Source: Aquisphaera giovannonii
Lineage (GTDB): Bacteria > Planctomycetota > Planctomycetia > Isosphaerales > Isosphaeraceae
DNA: 64,000 nt
NCBI RefSeq assembly: GCF_008087625.1
Contig: NZ_CP042997.1
Coordinates: 9,238,001 to 9,302,000 of the forward strand
Direction of reading: 5' to 3'
Every line of letters begins with the position of its first letter. Positions within the stretch are counted from its first letter, which is position 1. A program made the position numbers and the translations under genes. The notes beneath the pieces were generated by a model. It saw nothing but the letters and a program-made list of their open reading frames with translations. It was not told the DNA's origin and made no database searches. Positions 8,488 through 15,691 of the stretch are shown piece by piece.

Positions 8488-9765
8488 ATGCGAATCGCCA
8501 CGACCCTCCTGCTCCTGGCCGCCCCCGCGACGATCATGGCCCAGGGGGACGCCGCGAACGACCGGTCCGCCGAGGCCGTGGCCCGGGTGATCGAGGACCG
8601 CTACGTCTTCCCGGACGTCGCCCGACGGATGGCCGACGCGGTCCGCTCGCGATCGGCGAAGGGGGAGTATCGCGGGCTCGACGGGCCCGGGCTGGCGTCG
8701 AGGCTGACGAGGGACCTCCGCGAGGCCTGCCGCGACCTCCACGTCCGGGTGGAGTACTCGCCCGAGACGCTGCCGCCGCAGGAGAAGGACGCCCCGCTCG
8801 AGCCGCCGCCCGCGGCGATGGAGGAGATCAAGCGGGGCCTGGCCCCCATGAACTACGGCTTCAAGAAGCTGGAGATCCTCGAGGGCAACGTCGGTTACAT
8901 CCGCCTCGACCTGTTCTCCCCGGTCGCCTTCGCCGCCGACCGCTACGCCGCCGCCATGGCCTTCGTGGCCGACACCGAGGCGCTGATCATCGACCTCCGC
9001 AACAACGGCGGCAGCATCGACCCCCAGGCCATCCCCTTCCTGTGCAGCTACTTCTTCGACGAGCCCGTCCACCTCAACGACATCTACTGGCGGCCGGAGG
9101 ACAGGACCCGCGAGTTCTGGACGAAGCGTGAGGTGACGGGGCGAAAGTACCTGAAAAAGCCGATCTACGTGCTGACGAGCCGGCATACCTTCTCCGGGGC
9201 CGAGGAGTTCGCCTACGACCTGAAGAACCTGAAGCGGGCCACGATCGTCGGCGAGCCGACCGGCGGCGGGGCCAACCCCGGCGGCTCCCGCCGGGCCGAC
9301 GACCACCTCTCGGTCTGGGTCCCGGTGGGCCGCGCCATCAGCCCGATCACGAGGACGAACTGGGAGGGCACCGGGGTGGCCCCGGACCTGCCGACGCCGT
9401 CCACCAAGGCCCTCGTCGTGGCCCGCCGCGAGGCCCTTCGGCGCGTGCTCGCCGCGAAGCCCGAGTGGAAGGAGCCGCTGACCGGCTCGATCGCCGCCGC
9501 CGAGCGCGAGGAGGCCGCGTACCGCAACGTCCCGCTCGCCCTCCGCGGCCACGCCGACGCGCATGAGGTCCGGGTCGCCGGCACGTTCAACGGGTGGTCG
9601 GACTCCGCCCACCGGCTGGAGCGCCGCGGCGATGCCTGGGTCGCCGAGATCCCGATGGAGCCCGGCCGGATCGCCTACAAATTCGTCGTCGACGGCAGGT
9701 GGATCCCGGACCCCGAGGCCCCCGGGGCGGGCCCCGAGGACAGCTCCCAGCGGGTCGTCGAGTAG
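8488..9765 (+). CDS. Secreted S41 peptidase with C-terminal CBM48-like domain
   Basis: A 425-residue secreted protein: signal peptide (MRIATTLLLLAAPATIMAQG), an N-terminal helical domain typical of S41 family members (about 25-120), the S41 peptidase core (about 125-340) and a C-terminal beta-sandwich (about 350-425). Core motifs include VGYIRLDLFSP, ALIIDLRNNGGS and the likely nucleophile Ser236 in TSRHTFSGAEEF. The last domain reads VRVAGTFNGWSD and RIAYKFVVDGRW, a classic CBM48/AMPK glycogen-binding (E-set) signature. I start at ATG 8488, which begins the signal peptide. The peptidase resembles IRBP-type S41 members rather than PDZ-bearing CtpA, since I see no PDZ domain. Confidence 0.85.
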   Translation: MRIATTLLLLAAPATIMAQGDAANDRSAEAVARVIEDRYVFPDVARRMADAVRSRSAKGEYRGLDGPGLASRLTRDLREACRDLHVRVEYSPETLPPQEKDAPLEPPPAAMEEIKRGLAPMNYGFKKLEILEGNVGYIRLDLFSPVAFAADRYAAAMAFVADTEALIIDLRNNGGSIDPQAIPFLCSYFFDEPVHLNDIYWRPEDRTREFWTKREVTGRKYLKKPIYVLTSRHTFSGAEEFAYDLKNLKRATIVGEPTGGGANPGGSRRADDHLSVWVPVGRAISPITRTNWEGTGVAPDLPTPSTKALVVARREALRRVLAAKPEWKEPLTGSIAAAEREEAAYRNVPLALRGHADAHEVRVAGTFNGWSDSAHRLERRGDAWVAEIPMEPGRIAYKFVVDGRWIPDPEAPGAGPEDSSQRVVE

Positions 9766-10125
9766 ACGAGGCCCCGTCGGACCGACCAGGCGCGGCGCCG
9801 CCCCGCAGCCCGGGCACGTCGCCGCAGATCGGGCCGACCCGGCCCGCCTCGTCCGGGAGGCGGGGGTCCCGTCGTTCCCTCCGGGCGCGGCCCGCCGCAG
9901 CCCGGAGGCCCGCCCGAGGAACGTCCGGCCCCAGCCCGCGGGCCATGACCCCGATCGAAGCCCCGCCGCTCGAGTCGGCCGGCCCTCCCTCAGCCGCTTG
10001 TCCCCTCCGTGCGGCGCGGCGACAATGGCATGCGTGCGATGCTCGGCGGAGTCAGCCGGGGCCCTCGTTCGCGTCGACCCGCGGTCCCCGGCCCGTCCGG
10101 CACGCCCGACGAGGGAGTCGCATCG
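9766..10125. other. Intergenic region without recognised features
   Basis: About 360 bp between the S41 peptidase and the CZB gene. I see no gene with supporting features, no clear promoter and no strong hairpin. It presumably carries the promoter for the small-protein genes that follow. Confidence 0.35.
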
Positions 10126-10494
10126 ATGACCGAGCTGCATCCGATCGACCACGCGATCGCGGCCCACGCGAGGTGGAAGTCGAACCTCCGGCAGGCGATC
10201 CAGACCGGCCAGAGCCCGTTGACCGTCGCCCAGGCCCGCCGCGACGACGCCTGCGACCTGGGCCGATGGCTCATCGAGCGTCCCGCGCCGGTGAAGTCGT
10301 CGCCGCACTACCTCGAGGTCCTCGACCTGCACGCGAAGTTCCACCGCGAGGCCTCGCACGTCCTGGAGCTGGCCCTCGCCGGCAAGGCCACCGAGGCCGC
10401 CGAGGCCATGGCCATCGGCAACCCCTTCGCCACCGTCTCCTCCAAGCTGACCATCGCCCTGACGGCCTGGAAGAAGGCCATCACCGGGGCGTGA
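10126..10494 (+). CDS. Stand-alone CZB (chemoreceptor zinc-binding) domain protein
   Basis: A 122-residue soluble protein consisting essentially of one CZB domain. The expected 3His/1Cys zinc ligands are visible in order: His in IAAHARWKSNL, Cys in DDACDLGRWL, and the His pair in LHAKFHREASH. In characterised proteins CZB domains sense zinc or oxidants such as hypochlorous acid, usually fused to chemoreceptors or diguanylate cyclases; here there is no fused output domain. The start is ATG 10126, which immediately precedes the conserved helix. It is 22 bp upstream of the next gene, suggesting co-transcription. Confidence 0.8.
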   Translation: MTELHPIDHAIAAHARWKSNLRQAIQTGQSPLTVAQARRDDACDLGRWLIERPAPVKSSPHYLEVLDLHAKFHREASHVLELALAGKATEAAEAMAIGNPFATVSSKLTIALTAWKKAITGA

Positions 10495-10516
10495 AGTCGG
10501 TCACGGGAGGTGAGAC

Positions 10517-10945
10517 GTGACCCTCATGCTCGAGGACGACGCCGACCGGATCCGCCGCTTCGCCGCCGTGCTGCGTCGCATCGCGCCGGAGTCGCCTCTC
10601 ATCAGCTGGCACGACGCTCATCGGATGTGCCGCGAGGTCGGCGAGCATCCGCCCTCCGCCCGCCTGATCTCGATGGACCACGACCTCGATCCGAAGCCCG
10701 GCGTCCCGGACGATCCCGGCGACGGCGTGATCGTCGCGAGGTGCCTCGCCTTGCAGGCCCAGCCCTGCCCGGTCATCATCCACAGCAGCAACGGCACGAG
10801 GTCGGACTGGATGGCCGGCGAGTTCGAGCTGGCCGGCTGGTCCTACCGCCGCGTCGCCCCCATCGGCGAGCGCTGGATCGAGGAATACTGGCGGTCCGTC
10901 GCCTCCGAGCTGCTCGGCCGGGCGGCCGCATCGAACCGCCCGTGA
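10517..10945 (+). CDS. Cyclic-phosphate-processing receiver-like (cPRR) protein
   Basis: A 142-residue single-domain protein related to the receiver-like family annotated as cyclic-phosphate processing receiver. Visible hallmarks are an N-terminal acidic strand (LMLEDDADRIRRF), an internal SMDHDLDP motif and a conserved VIIHSSNGTRSDWM strand-loop, followed by GERWIEEYW. I use the GTG at 10517 because gggagg lies six bases upstream; ATG 10526 is an alternative. Biochemical role is unproven for the family. It lies between the CZB and CPCC genes on the same strand. Confidence 0.7.
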   Translation: MTLMLEDDADRIRRFAAVLRRIAPESPLISWHDAHRMCREVGEHPPSARLISMDHDLDPKPGVPDDPGDGVIVARCLALQAQPCPVIIHSSNGTRSDWMAGEFELAGWSYRRVAPIGERWIEEYWRSVASELLGRAAASNRP

Positions 10946-11010
10946 TGGCGGCGGTCCTTTCCGAACCGTCTGGCTGGGGGGCGTGTCGAACGGGTTTGCG
11001 AGGCATCCCG

Positions 11011-11361
11011 ATGACGTCCCGACCCGAAGAGGATGATCCGAGGAGCGACGCCAATGCCGGGGTCGCATGGTTCCACTGGTACGTCTCCCGCATCGAGGCG
11101 CAGCCGAAGGATCTCCCGCTCCGCTGCCCGTGCTGCTATTGCAGGGCGCTCGACGAGCGAGGGGGCTTCGACATCTGCCCGGTCTGCTTCTGGGAGGACG
11201 ACGGCCAGGACGACCATGACGCGGATGTCGTCCCCGGCGGCCCGAACGGGGCGTTGAGCCTGACCCAGGCCCGGATGAACTACCGGCAATTCTCGGCGTG
11301 CGATGAACGGTCCCGAACGCAGGTCAGGCCCGCCCGGCCGGAGGAGCGGCCGGATGAGTGA
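11011..11361 (+). CDS. CPCC cysteine-rich protein
   Basis: A 116-residue protein with the CPCC family zinc-ribbon-like pattern: RCPCCYCRALDERGGFDICP followed by VCFWEDDGQ. A second conserved block is GGPNGALSLTQARMNYRQF. Four to five cysteines probably bind a metal. These proteins are widespread and often sit near contact-dependent toxins as candidate immunity proteins, but no toxin is adjacent here, so I make no functional claim. Start is ATG 11011; the frame is open upstream through the preceding gene but only this segment carries the domain. Confidence 0.75.
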   Translation: MTSRPEEDDPRSDANAGVAWFHWYVSRIEAQPKDLPLRCPCCYCRALDERGGFDICPVCFWEDDGQDDHDADVVPGGPNGALSLTQARMNYRQFSACDERSRTQVRPARPEERPDE

Positions 11362-11414
11362 CAGGAATGGCAACGGGACCGACTGCTCGGCCGGGTGGCT
11401 GTGGCGGAGCGGAG

Positions 11415-12861
11415 TGTCACGCGCCACAGTTGTTTGCCGGTAATTCGGCCGCAGTTCTTTGCCGCCGTCGCGGCCGGGGGCCGGGGCGGTGGCGATGGCG
11501 GCTGACATCCAGGCCGGTGATCCGCTCGGCGGACAATTCGCCGGCCTCCAGCCGGTGGTAGCAGACCCCCGCGGCGTCGTGGACCAGCCAGGCGACCTCG
11601 TATGGGTCCAGCGACACGCAGACCCGCTTGCCCTTCAGCGGTGTGCCCACGTAGCGGCTCCGGTTGCCCAGCGAGATGCATCCCCCCTCGTCCACCTCCC
11701 GCTGCACGCAGTAGGTGGCCAGGTGGGCCAGCGCCGCCGGCAGGCTCCAGCTCGCCGCCTCGTCCTCCGCCCGGTAGTGTCGGCCCGAGTGCTCCAGCTC
11801 CGGGAACGCCTCCGTCCGGCTCTTGCCCCCGATGCACGGGTACACCTCCCGCTGGATGCGATCCATCTCGTCGATCCGCCGCTGCAGCTCCGCCGCGTCG
11901 GCGCAGGTCGCCGTCTCGGCCCATCGCTTACCCGTCCCCTGGCTCCGCTCGATCACGCCGTTGTCCTGCGGCCGCCGCGGCGGGTTCCATATCACTTCGA
12001 CGCCCAGGCCGAAGAGCCACAGCGCCAGCTCGGTGGGAAGGTCGCCGGCCGACCCCCATGGCGAGCCGTTGTCGACGCGCACCCGCATCGGCATGCCTCG
12101 ATTCGTGAACGCCTCGCGGAGCCGCCGCTGGGTCTCGGCGGCCGGGACGCCGTTCCACCTGCCGAGGGGGGAAAACCGCGGTCATCAGGACCGCGCCGGT
12201 GAACTCGTCGGCGATCCGCAGCCGGCAGGCGTGCGAGCCGTCGGCCAGGGGGATGTCCTCGGCCGCGTCGACCTGCCAGGTGTCGTGGGGCCCGGCGGCC
12301 CGCCGCGACGCGGCGGCGGCGGGCCGCCGGCCGCGGGGGGCCGGGCCCAGGCCGGCGGCCGCGAACCAGCGTTGCAAGGAGCGGGTGCCGGGCGGCGGCT
12401 CGATGCCCCGGCCGCGGAGGATGACGCGGATCAGGCCGGCGCCCCAGGCGGGGTGCTCGCGGCGGAGCATCAGGGCCGCCTCGCGGGCGGGGTGCTCCGC
12501 CAGCGAGCCGGGTGCCGGCCCGGGCCGGCCCGCCGCCAAGGCGTCGGGCCCCCGGCGGGCCCGCCGCAGGAGCCCGCGCACGGCGCGGGGGCTCAGGGAG
12601 AAGGCCTCGGCCAACTCGCTGGCCGAGGCGCCCAGCCGATGGCGATCGCGGATCGCCTGGCGGATCGGCAGGGGGACGGGTCGGGGCATCGCGGGGTACC
12701 TCCATGGTGCGGCGTCCGAGGATGGGCCTACGTCCCCGCCATCCTGCCGCCGCCGGCCGCGAGGCGAAAGGCTGTGGCCGAATTCCCGGCGAACAACTGT
12801 GGCCGAATTTCCGGCGAACAACTGTGGCCGAATTTCCGGCGAACAACTGTGGCGCGTGACA
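11415..12861 (-). mobile_element. Insertion sequence with DDE (rve) transposase, IS481/IS3-like
   Basis: A 1447-bp element bounded by inverted repeats beginning TGTCACGCGCCACAGTTGTT and flanked on both sides by the 5-bp direct repeat CGGAG (11410-11414 and 12862-12866). The right end carries three near-identical 25-bp units containing aactgtggccgaatttccgg between 12772 and 12861, and the left end carries about two diverged units; such subterminal repeats are probably transposase binding sites. It encodes one transposase in two frames on the minus strand. TG...CA ends, a short target duplication and an rve-type DDE domain fit the IS3/IS481 group. It inserted into a family B repeat. Confidence 0.88.
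11417..12689 (-). pseudogene. Transposase, coding sequence shifted at a C-run
   Basis: The N-terminal part (ATG 12689, preceded by ggaggt seven bases upstream) has a helix-turn-helix (LGASASELAEAFSLSPRAVR) and the first catalytic Asp in DTWQVDAAEDIPL. Around 12166-12175 the coding strand reads TTTTCCCCCC; the rest of the domain continues in the +1 frame with the second Asp in RVDNGSPW and the Glu in QDNGVIERSQG, ending at a stop within the left inverted repeat. Removing one C gives a single uninterrupted DDE transposase. This is either a one-base disruption or a programmed +1 frameshift; I label it pseudogene as the conservative choice. Confidence 0.75.
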
Positions 12862-13035
12862 CGGAGCGACGCCACGGTCGTGCGGGCCGCGGCGAAGGAC
12901 CGTGCTCGGCTCGCGGGCCGCGGCATCGCCTCCGGCTCTGCCGCAGCCACCCGGAGGGCCGGCGGTGTTGCATCCGGGAGTAGCCATCGCGCCCGCCGCC
13001 CTCGGCCCGCTCGGCCGTGTCCCCTGAGGTGTCGT

Positions 13036-13503
13036 ATGCGATCGTTGGGAGAGGACGCGGAGGCGCTCCGCCTGGGGTTGGTGATGGGCCTCCATCAGCC
13101 GAGGGACGTCGTCGCCTGGGCGGACGGCGTCATCGAGGCGATGGAGTCGCCGCCGATCGAGATCATCGAGATTGCGCTCGCGAAGGACCGGCCGGCGGAT
13201 GAGCTGAGTCGCCTTCTGCAACGCGTGGCCGGGCCCAACGACATGGCGATGGCCGCCCATCGGACCCTGCATATCCTACGTGCCTCCGCGAGCGGTGGCA
13301 TGCCGCTGGCGACCTTGATCGACATCCTCCTCATCTACTCGACGCAGGCGAGGATTCCCGAGGCGGAGCGAAAGGCCGCGGCGGAACTCGGCGCCCTGTA
13401 TGATGACCTGGAATACTGGGGCACCCCAGAAAACTTGGCAGACGAGGTGAGGGCGTTCCTCGACCGGTATGCGAGTGGCTCCGGAGGGGAGCGGAATTCG
13501 TGA
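13036..13503 (+). CDS. Uncharacterised protein upstream of DUF433 gene
   Basis: A 155-residue acidic, probably all-helical soluble protein (MRSLGEDAEALRLGLVMGLH at the start; IEIIEIALAKDRPADELSRL and ELGALYDDLEYWGTPENLAD further on). I recognise no domain. Start ATG 13036 is the first after the repeat region. Its stop codon overlaps the ATG of the DUF433 gene (TGATG at 13501-13505), so translation of the two is likely coupled. DUF433 proteins are commonly antitoxin-like partners of PIN-type toxins; this protein has no PIN-like pattern of acidic residues that I can identify. Confidence 0.6.
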   Translation: MRSLGEDAEALRLGLVMGLHQPRDVVAWADGVIEAMESPPIEIIEIALAKDRPADELSRLLQRVAGPNDMAMAAHRTLHILRASASGGMPLATLIDILLIYSTQARIPEAERKAAAELGALYDDLEYWGTPENLADEVRAFLDRYASGSGGERNS

Positions 13504-13757
13504 TGGACCTTCCCATGTCCCGGCCCCCGCGGATCCTCAGGAAACCTGGCGTATGCGGCGGCGACGCATGCGTCCGGGGCACGAGGATCCCGGTGTGGAC
13601 GCTCGTGCGAATGCGGCAGCTCGGCGTCCCGGAGGCCGAGATCCTCCGGAGCTATCCGTCTCTCCGGGCGGCGGACCTCGCCCATGCCTGGACGTACGCC
13701 GAGGCTCACCGAGAGCAAATTGAGCAGGCGATCCGGGAGAATGAGGAGGATGAGTGA
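13503..13757 (+). CDS. DUF433 domain protein (copy 1)
   Basis: An 84-residue protein that is essentially one DUF433 domain: VCGGDACVRGTRIPVWTLVR, then a winged-helix-like region (RMRQLGVPEAEILRSYPSL) and AADLAHAWTYAEAHREQI. DUF433 proteins are DNA-binding-like and often act as antitoxins (VapB45 type) beside a PIN-domain toxin. No such toxin follows: the next feature downstream is the DGR template repeat on the other strand. A GTG at 13500 is an alternative start, but the ATG at 13503 overlaps the upstream stop. A related gene at 17476-17847 lies on the far side of the retroelement in the same orientation. Confidence 0.85.
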   Translation: MDLPMSRPPRILRKPGVCGGDACVRGTRIPVWTLVRMRQLGVPEAEILRSYPSLRAADLAHAWTYAEAHREQIEQAIRENEEDE

Positions 13758-13922
13758 CCAGGTACCGCGGGGGCCAGGCCCGTGAGGTGAGACCGCCCCG
13801 AGCCTTCGCGGTCGCTACCGGCACGGGGCGGTCCGGATCATCGTTTGCCCGGCCGATGGCGATCGACCGGGACGGGCGGGCGGCCGGTCCAGCCCGGCGC
13901 GGAATCCACCGCACCGGCGGGG

Positions 13923-14047
13923 CTGCGGCCACGCGGAAACCGAGGTTGTTGTTCCGGTTGTCCGGCGTGTTCCTGTTGCGGTTCGCCGGGCGGCAGTTCC
14001 TCGGGTCGTTGTTCCAGCTACCGCCCCGGATCACCCGGTTCGGGGCC
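13923..14047 (-). repeat. DGR template repeat (TR)
   Basis: A 125-bp sequence matching the variable repeat at 15703-15827 without gaps. Read on the minus strand it is dense in AAC codons (WNNDP, RNRNTP, NRNNN), the usual adenine-rich design that lets mutagenic reverse transcription vary codons widely. Of its 30 adenines, 14 are replaced in VR and no other base differs. The last 23 bases (plus-strand 13923-13945, starting ctgcggccacgcgg) are identical in both repeats and are the candidate initiation-of-homology segment. The first 30 bases (14018-14047) also encode the C-terminal end of the reverse transcriptase. The TR RNA is expected to be transcribed on the minus strand with the RT gene. Confidence 0.95.
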
Positions 14048-15058
14048 ATGGCCGTCCGCCGCGAGCGATTGTAGGACCCGGTGCCGCCAGCGCCAACTCG
14101 TCGTCGGGCCGGCCCGCGCGAAGGCGACCAGCGCCGCGGCCCGGTGCTGCAATGCGGCCTCGTCCAGTCGGCCGGCCGCGTGCTCGCGCTCCAGCCACCG
14201 GACCTTGCGGGCGAAGCGGACCCGGCTGCGCCGGTTCAGCAATACGTGGGTCGGATAGATCCGGCACCCCAGGAAGTCCATCCCGCAAGCGGTCCGGTTG
14301 ATGTAGGGCTCGGGCTTCAGGTCGAGCGACAACTCTCCCGTCAGGTACTCGCCGATGCGGTCGCGAACGATGGCCAGGCCGGAGCGATCCTCGCCCCAGA
14401 CGACGAAGTCGTCCATGTACCGGACGTAGCCGCCGGCCCGGAGGCCCTCCTTGACGAACCGGTCGAGCCGGCCCAGGTAGAAGTTCGCGAAGTGCTGCGA
14501 CGTCAGGCTCCCGATCGGCAGGCCGAGCCCTGGCGCAACCTCGTGGCTGGCGATGATCCGGCCGAACAGGTCGAGCAGCCGCCGGTCCTTGAACGTCCGC
14601 CCCAGCATCGCGAGGAGGATGTCGTGGCGGATGCTGTTGAAGTACTTGCGGATGTCGAGCTTGAGGAACCACGGGGCGCGTCTCGCGAAACGCTGCGCCC
14701 GTTCGACCGCCGCCAGGCGGCCCTTCCCCTTGCGGCAGGCGAAGGTGTCGCCGATCAGGAACCGCTCGAAGACCGGCTCGCAGACGAGCGTCACGGCGTG
14801 ATGCAGGACCCGATCGCGGAAGCATGGCGCCGTGATCACCCGCTCCTTCGGGTCGAAGATGGTGAACTGATGGTAGGGGCCGACCGAATACGTCCCGTCG
14901 GCCAGGTCACGCGCCAGGTCGGCGAGGTTCTCGTCGAGCCGGGCGGCGAAGGCCGCGGCGTCGCGGCGGGCTCGCTTGCCGCGGGCCGCGCGGGCGAACG
15001 CCTCACGCAGATTGTCCCGGTCCCAAACCCGTTCCATCAGTCGGCCGGCCCGCTTCAT
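14018..15058 (-). CDS. DGR reverse transcriptase
   Basis: A 346-residue retroelement reverse transcriptase. The N-terminus MKRAGRLMERVWDRDNL and the AARGKR segment match the usual start of DGR RTs. Catalytic motifs: Asp135 in FLKLDIRKYFNSI, the DGR-specific IGSLTSQ at 182-188 (other groups usually have a QGxxxSP-type motif), and YMDD at 214-217. No maturase or endonuclease domain follows, which rules out a group II intron RT. It would copy the TR RNA with adenine-specific errors and, with host factors, replace VR. The gene overlaps the HRDC accessory gene by 56 bp at its start, and its stop codon lies inside the TR. All parts are on the minus strand in the order target, accessory, RT, TR. Confidence 0.95.
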   Translation of the reverse strand: MKRAGRLMERVWDRDNLREAFARAARGKRARRDAAAFAARLDENLADLARDLADGTYSVGPYHQFTIFDPKERVITAPCFRDRVLHHAVTLVCEPVFERFLIGDTFACRKGKGRLAAVERAQRFARRAPWFLKLDIRKYFNSIRHDILLAMLGRTFKDRRLLDLFGRIIASHEVAPGLGLPIGSLTSQHFANFYLGRLDRFVKEGLRAGGYVRYMDDFVVWGEDRSGLAIVRDRIGEYLTGELSLDLKPEPYINRTACGMDFLGCRIYPTHVLLNRRSRVRFARKVRWLEREHAAGRLDEAALQHRAAALVAFARAGPTTSWRWRHRVLQSLAADGHGPEPGDPGR

Positions 15059-15527
15059 GCGCCCCGTCCCCGTGGGCCTTCAGGCATTCGAGGAAGCGAT
15101 CGCCATACTTCTGGATGCGGGCCTCGCCCACGCCGTCGATCCGCCCCAGGTCGGCCTTGCTCGCCGCCCCGCCCTGCACCATCGCCGCGAGTTGCTCGTT
15201 GGTGAAGATCACGTAGACCGGCACCGCCTCGGCCTTCGAGATCGCCTGCCTCAGCTCCCGGAGCTTGACGAACGCCGCGAACTGCTCGGGGGTCAACACC
15301 TCGCGGTAATCGACCTTGTTACGCCCCTCCCCCTGGGGCCGCGACGCCGAACTCGACGGCTGTGCCGACTCCAGGTAATCGACGCAGAAGCTCCAGAAGG
15401 ATTCGGTGCCCAGGTCCACCCAGCGTCGATCCACGCTCAGGATCCGATGACCGCGCAGGAATCGGTTCAAGTCTTCCTCGGCCGCGTCGTCGCCGCGGAC
15501 GCGGATCTGAAAGAATCGAAAAGCCAT
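15003..15527 (-). CDS. HRDC-domain DGR accessory protein
   Basis: A 174-residue protein. The C-terminal half (about 80-155) is an HRDC domain, a helicase/RNase D-associated nucleic-acid-binding fold, recognisable by PVYVIFTNEQLAAM and the IDGVGEARIQKYGDRFL block. The N-terminal half (MAFRFFQIRVRGDD, NRFLRGHRILSVDRRW, SFWSFCVDYLE) looks like the domain that accompanies HRDC in other DGR loci. HRDC proteins are a known alternative to the Avd accessory factor in DGRs; the presumed job is binding the template RNA or assisting the RT, which is inference. Start ATG 15527 begins the conserved domain; ATG 15557 is upstream in frame. The gene overlaps the RT gene by 56 bp, indicating tight co-expression. 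Confidence 0.88.
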   Translation of the reverse strand: MAFRFFQIRVRGDDAAEEDLNRFLRGHRILSVDRRWVDLGTESFWSFCVDYLESAQPSSSASRPQGEGRNKVDYREVLTPEQFAAFVKLRELRQAISKAEAVPVYVIFTNEQLAAMVQGGAASKADLGRIDGVGEARIQKYGDRFLECLKAHGDGAHEAGRPTDGTGLGPGQSA

Positions 15528-15691
15528 GAGAGAATGACACCAAATGCGTGCATGCAATCTTATCTGTCACCCACGGAAGACTCCGCTCCGCAACTCCTGG
15601 CCCTTCCGCTCCGGCTCGGTCGGTGGTCGGCTCCGCACGACCCCACTCCCGGCCTCCGCTCCAGGGCACATGCCCGCTTGACCGCTTGCCC

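Larger units (their letters stand above)
11391..12954. repeat. Family B element, copy 2, split by an insertion sequence
   Basis: The left piece 11391-11414 (ccgggtggctgtggcggagc...) and the right piece from 12862 (cggagcgacgccacgg...) to 12954 together rebuild a family B element when the intervening 1447-bp insertion sequence and one CGGAG copy are removed. The right piece ends in ctgccgcagccacccgg, the inverse of the left end. Confidence 0.75.

Noticed and set aside
12772-12861. Three tandem 25-bp units resembling a very small CRISPR array
   Set aside because: The units abut without unique spacers and lie at the end of the insertion sequence with partial counterparts at the other end, so they are transposase binding repeats.
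13503-13757. DUF433 copy 1 and its upstream gene considered as a toxin-antitoxin pair
   Set aside because: The partner has no PIN-like or other toxin features and the usual order is DUF433 followed by toxin. Operon coupling alone is insufficient.
13537-14049. A minus-strand frame starting MAPNRVIRGGSWNN, looking like a truncated FGE-domain gene
   Set aside because: The similarity is confined to the TR and is explained by its role as template; outside 13923-14047 the frame has no protein character. It is not a broken second target gene.
14018-15058. RT considered as a retron or group II intron protein
   Set aside because: The IGSLTSQ motif, adjacent TR/VR pair with adenine-only differences and lack of maturase, endonuclease or retron-type msr-msd structure identify it as a DGR.
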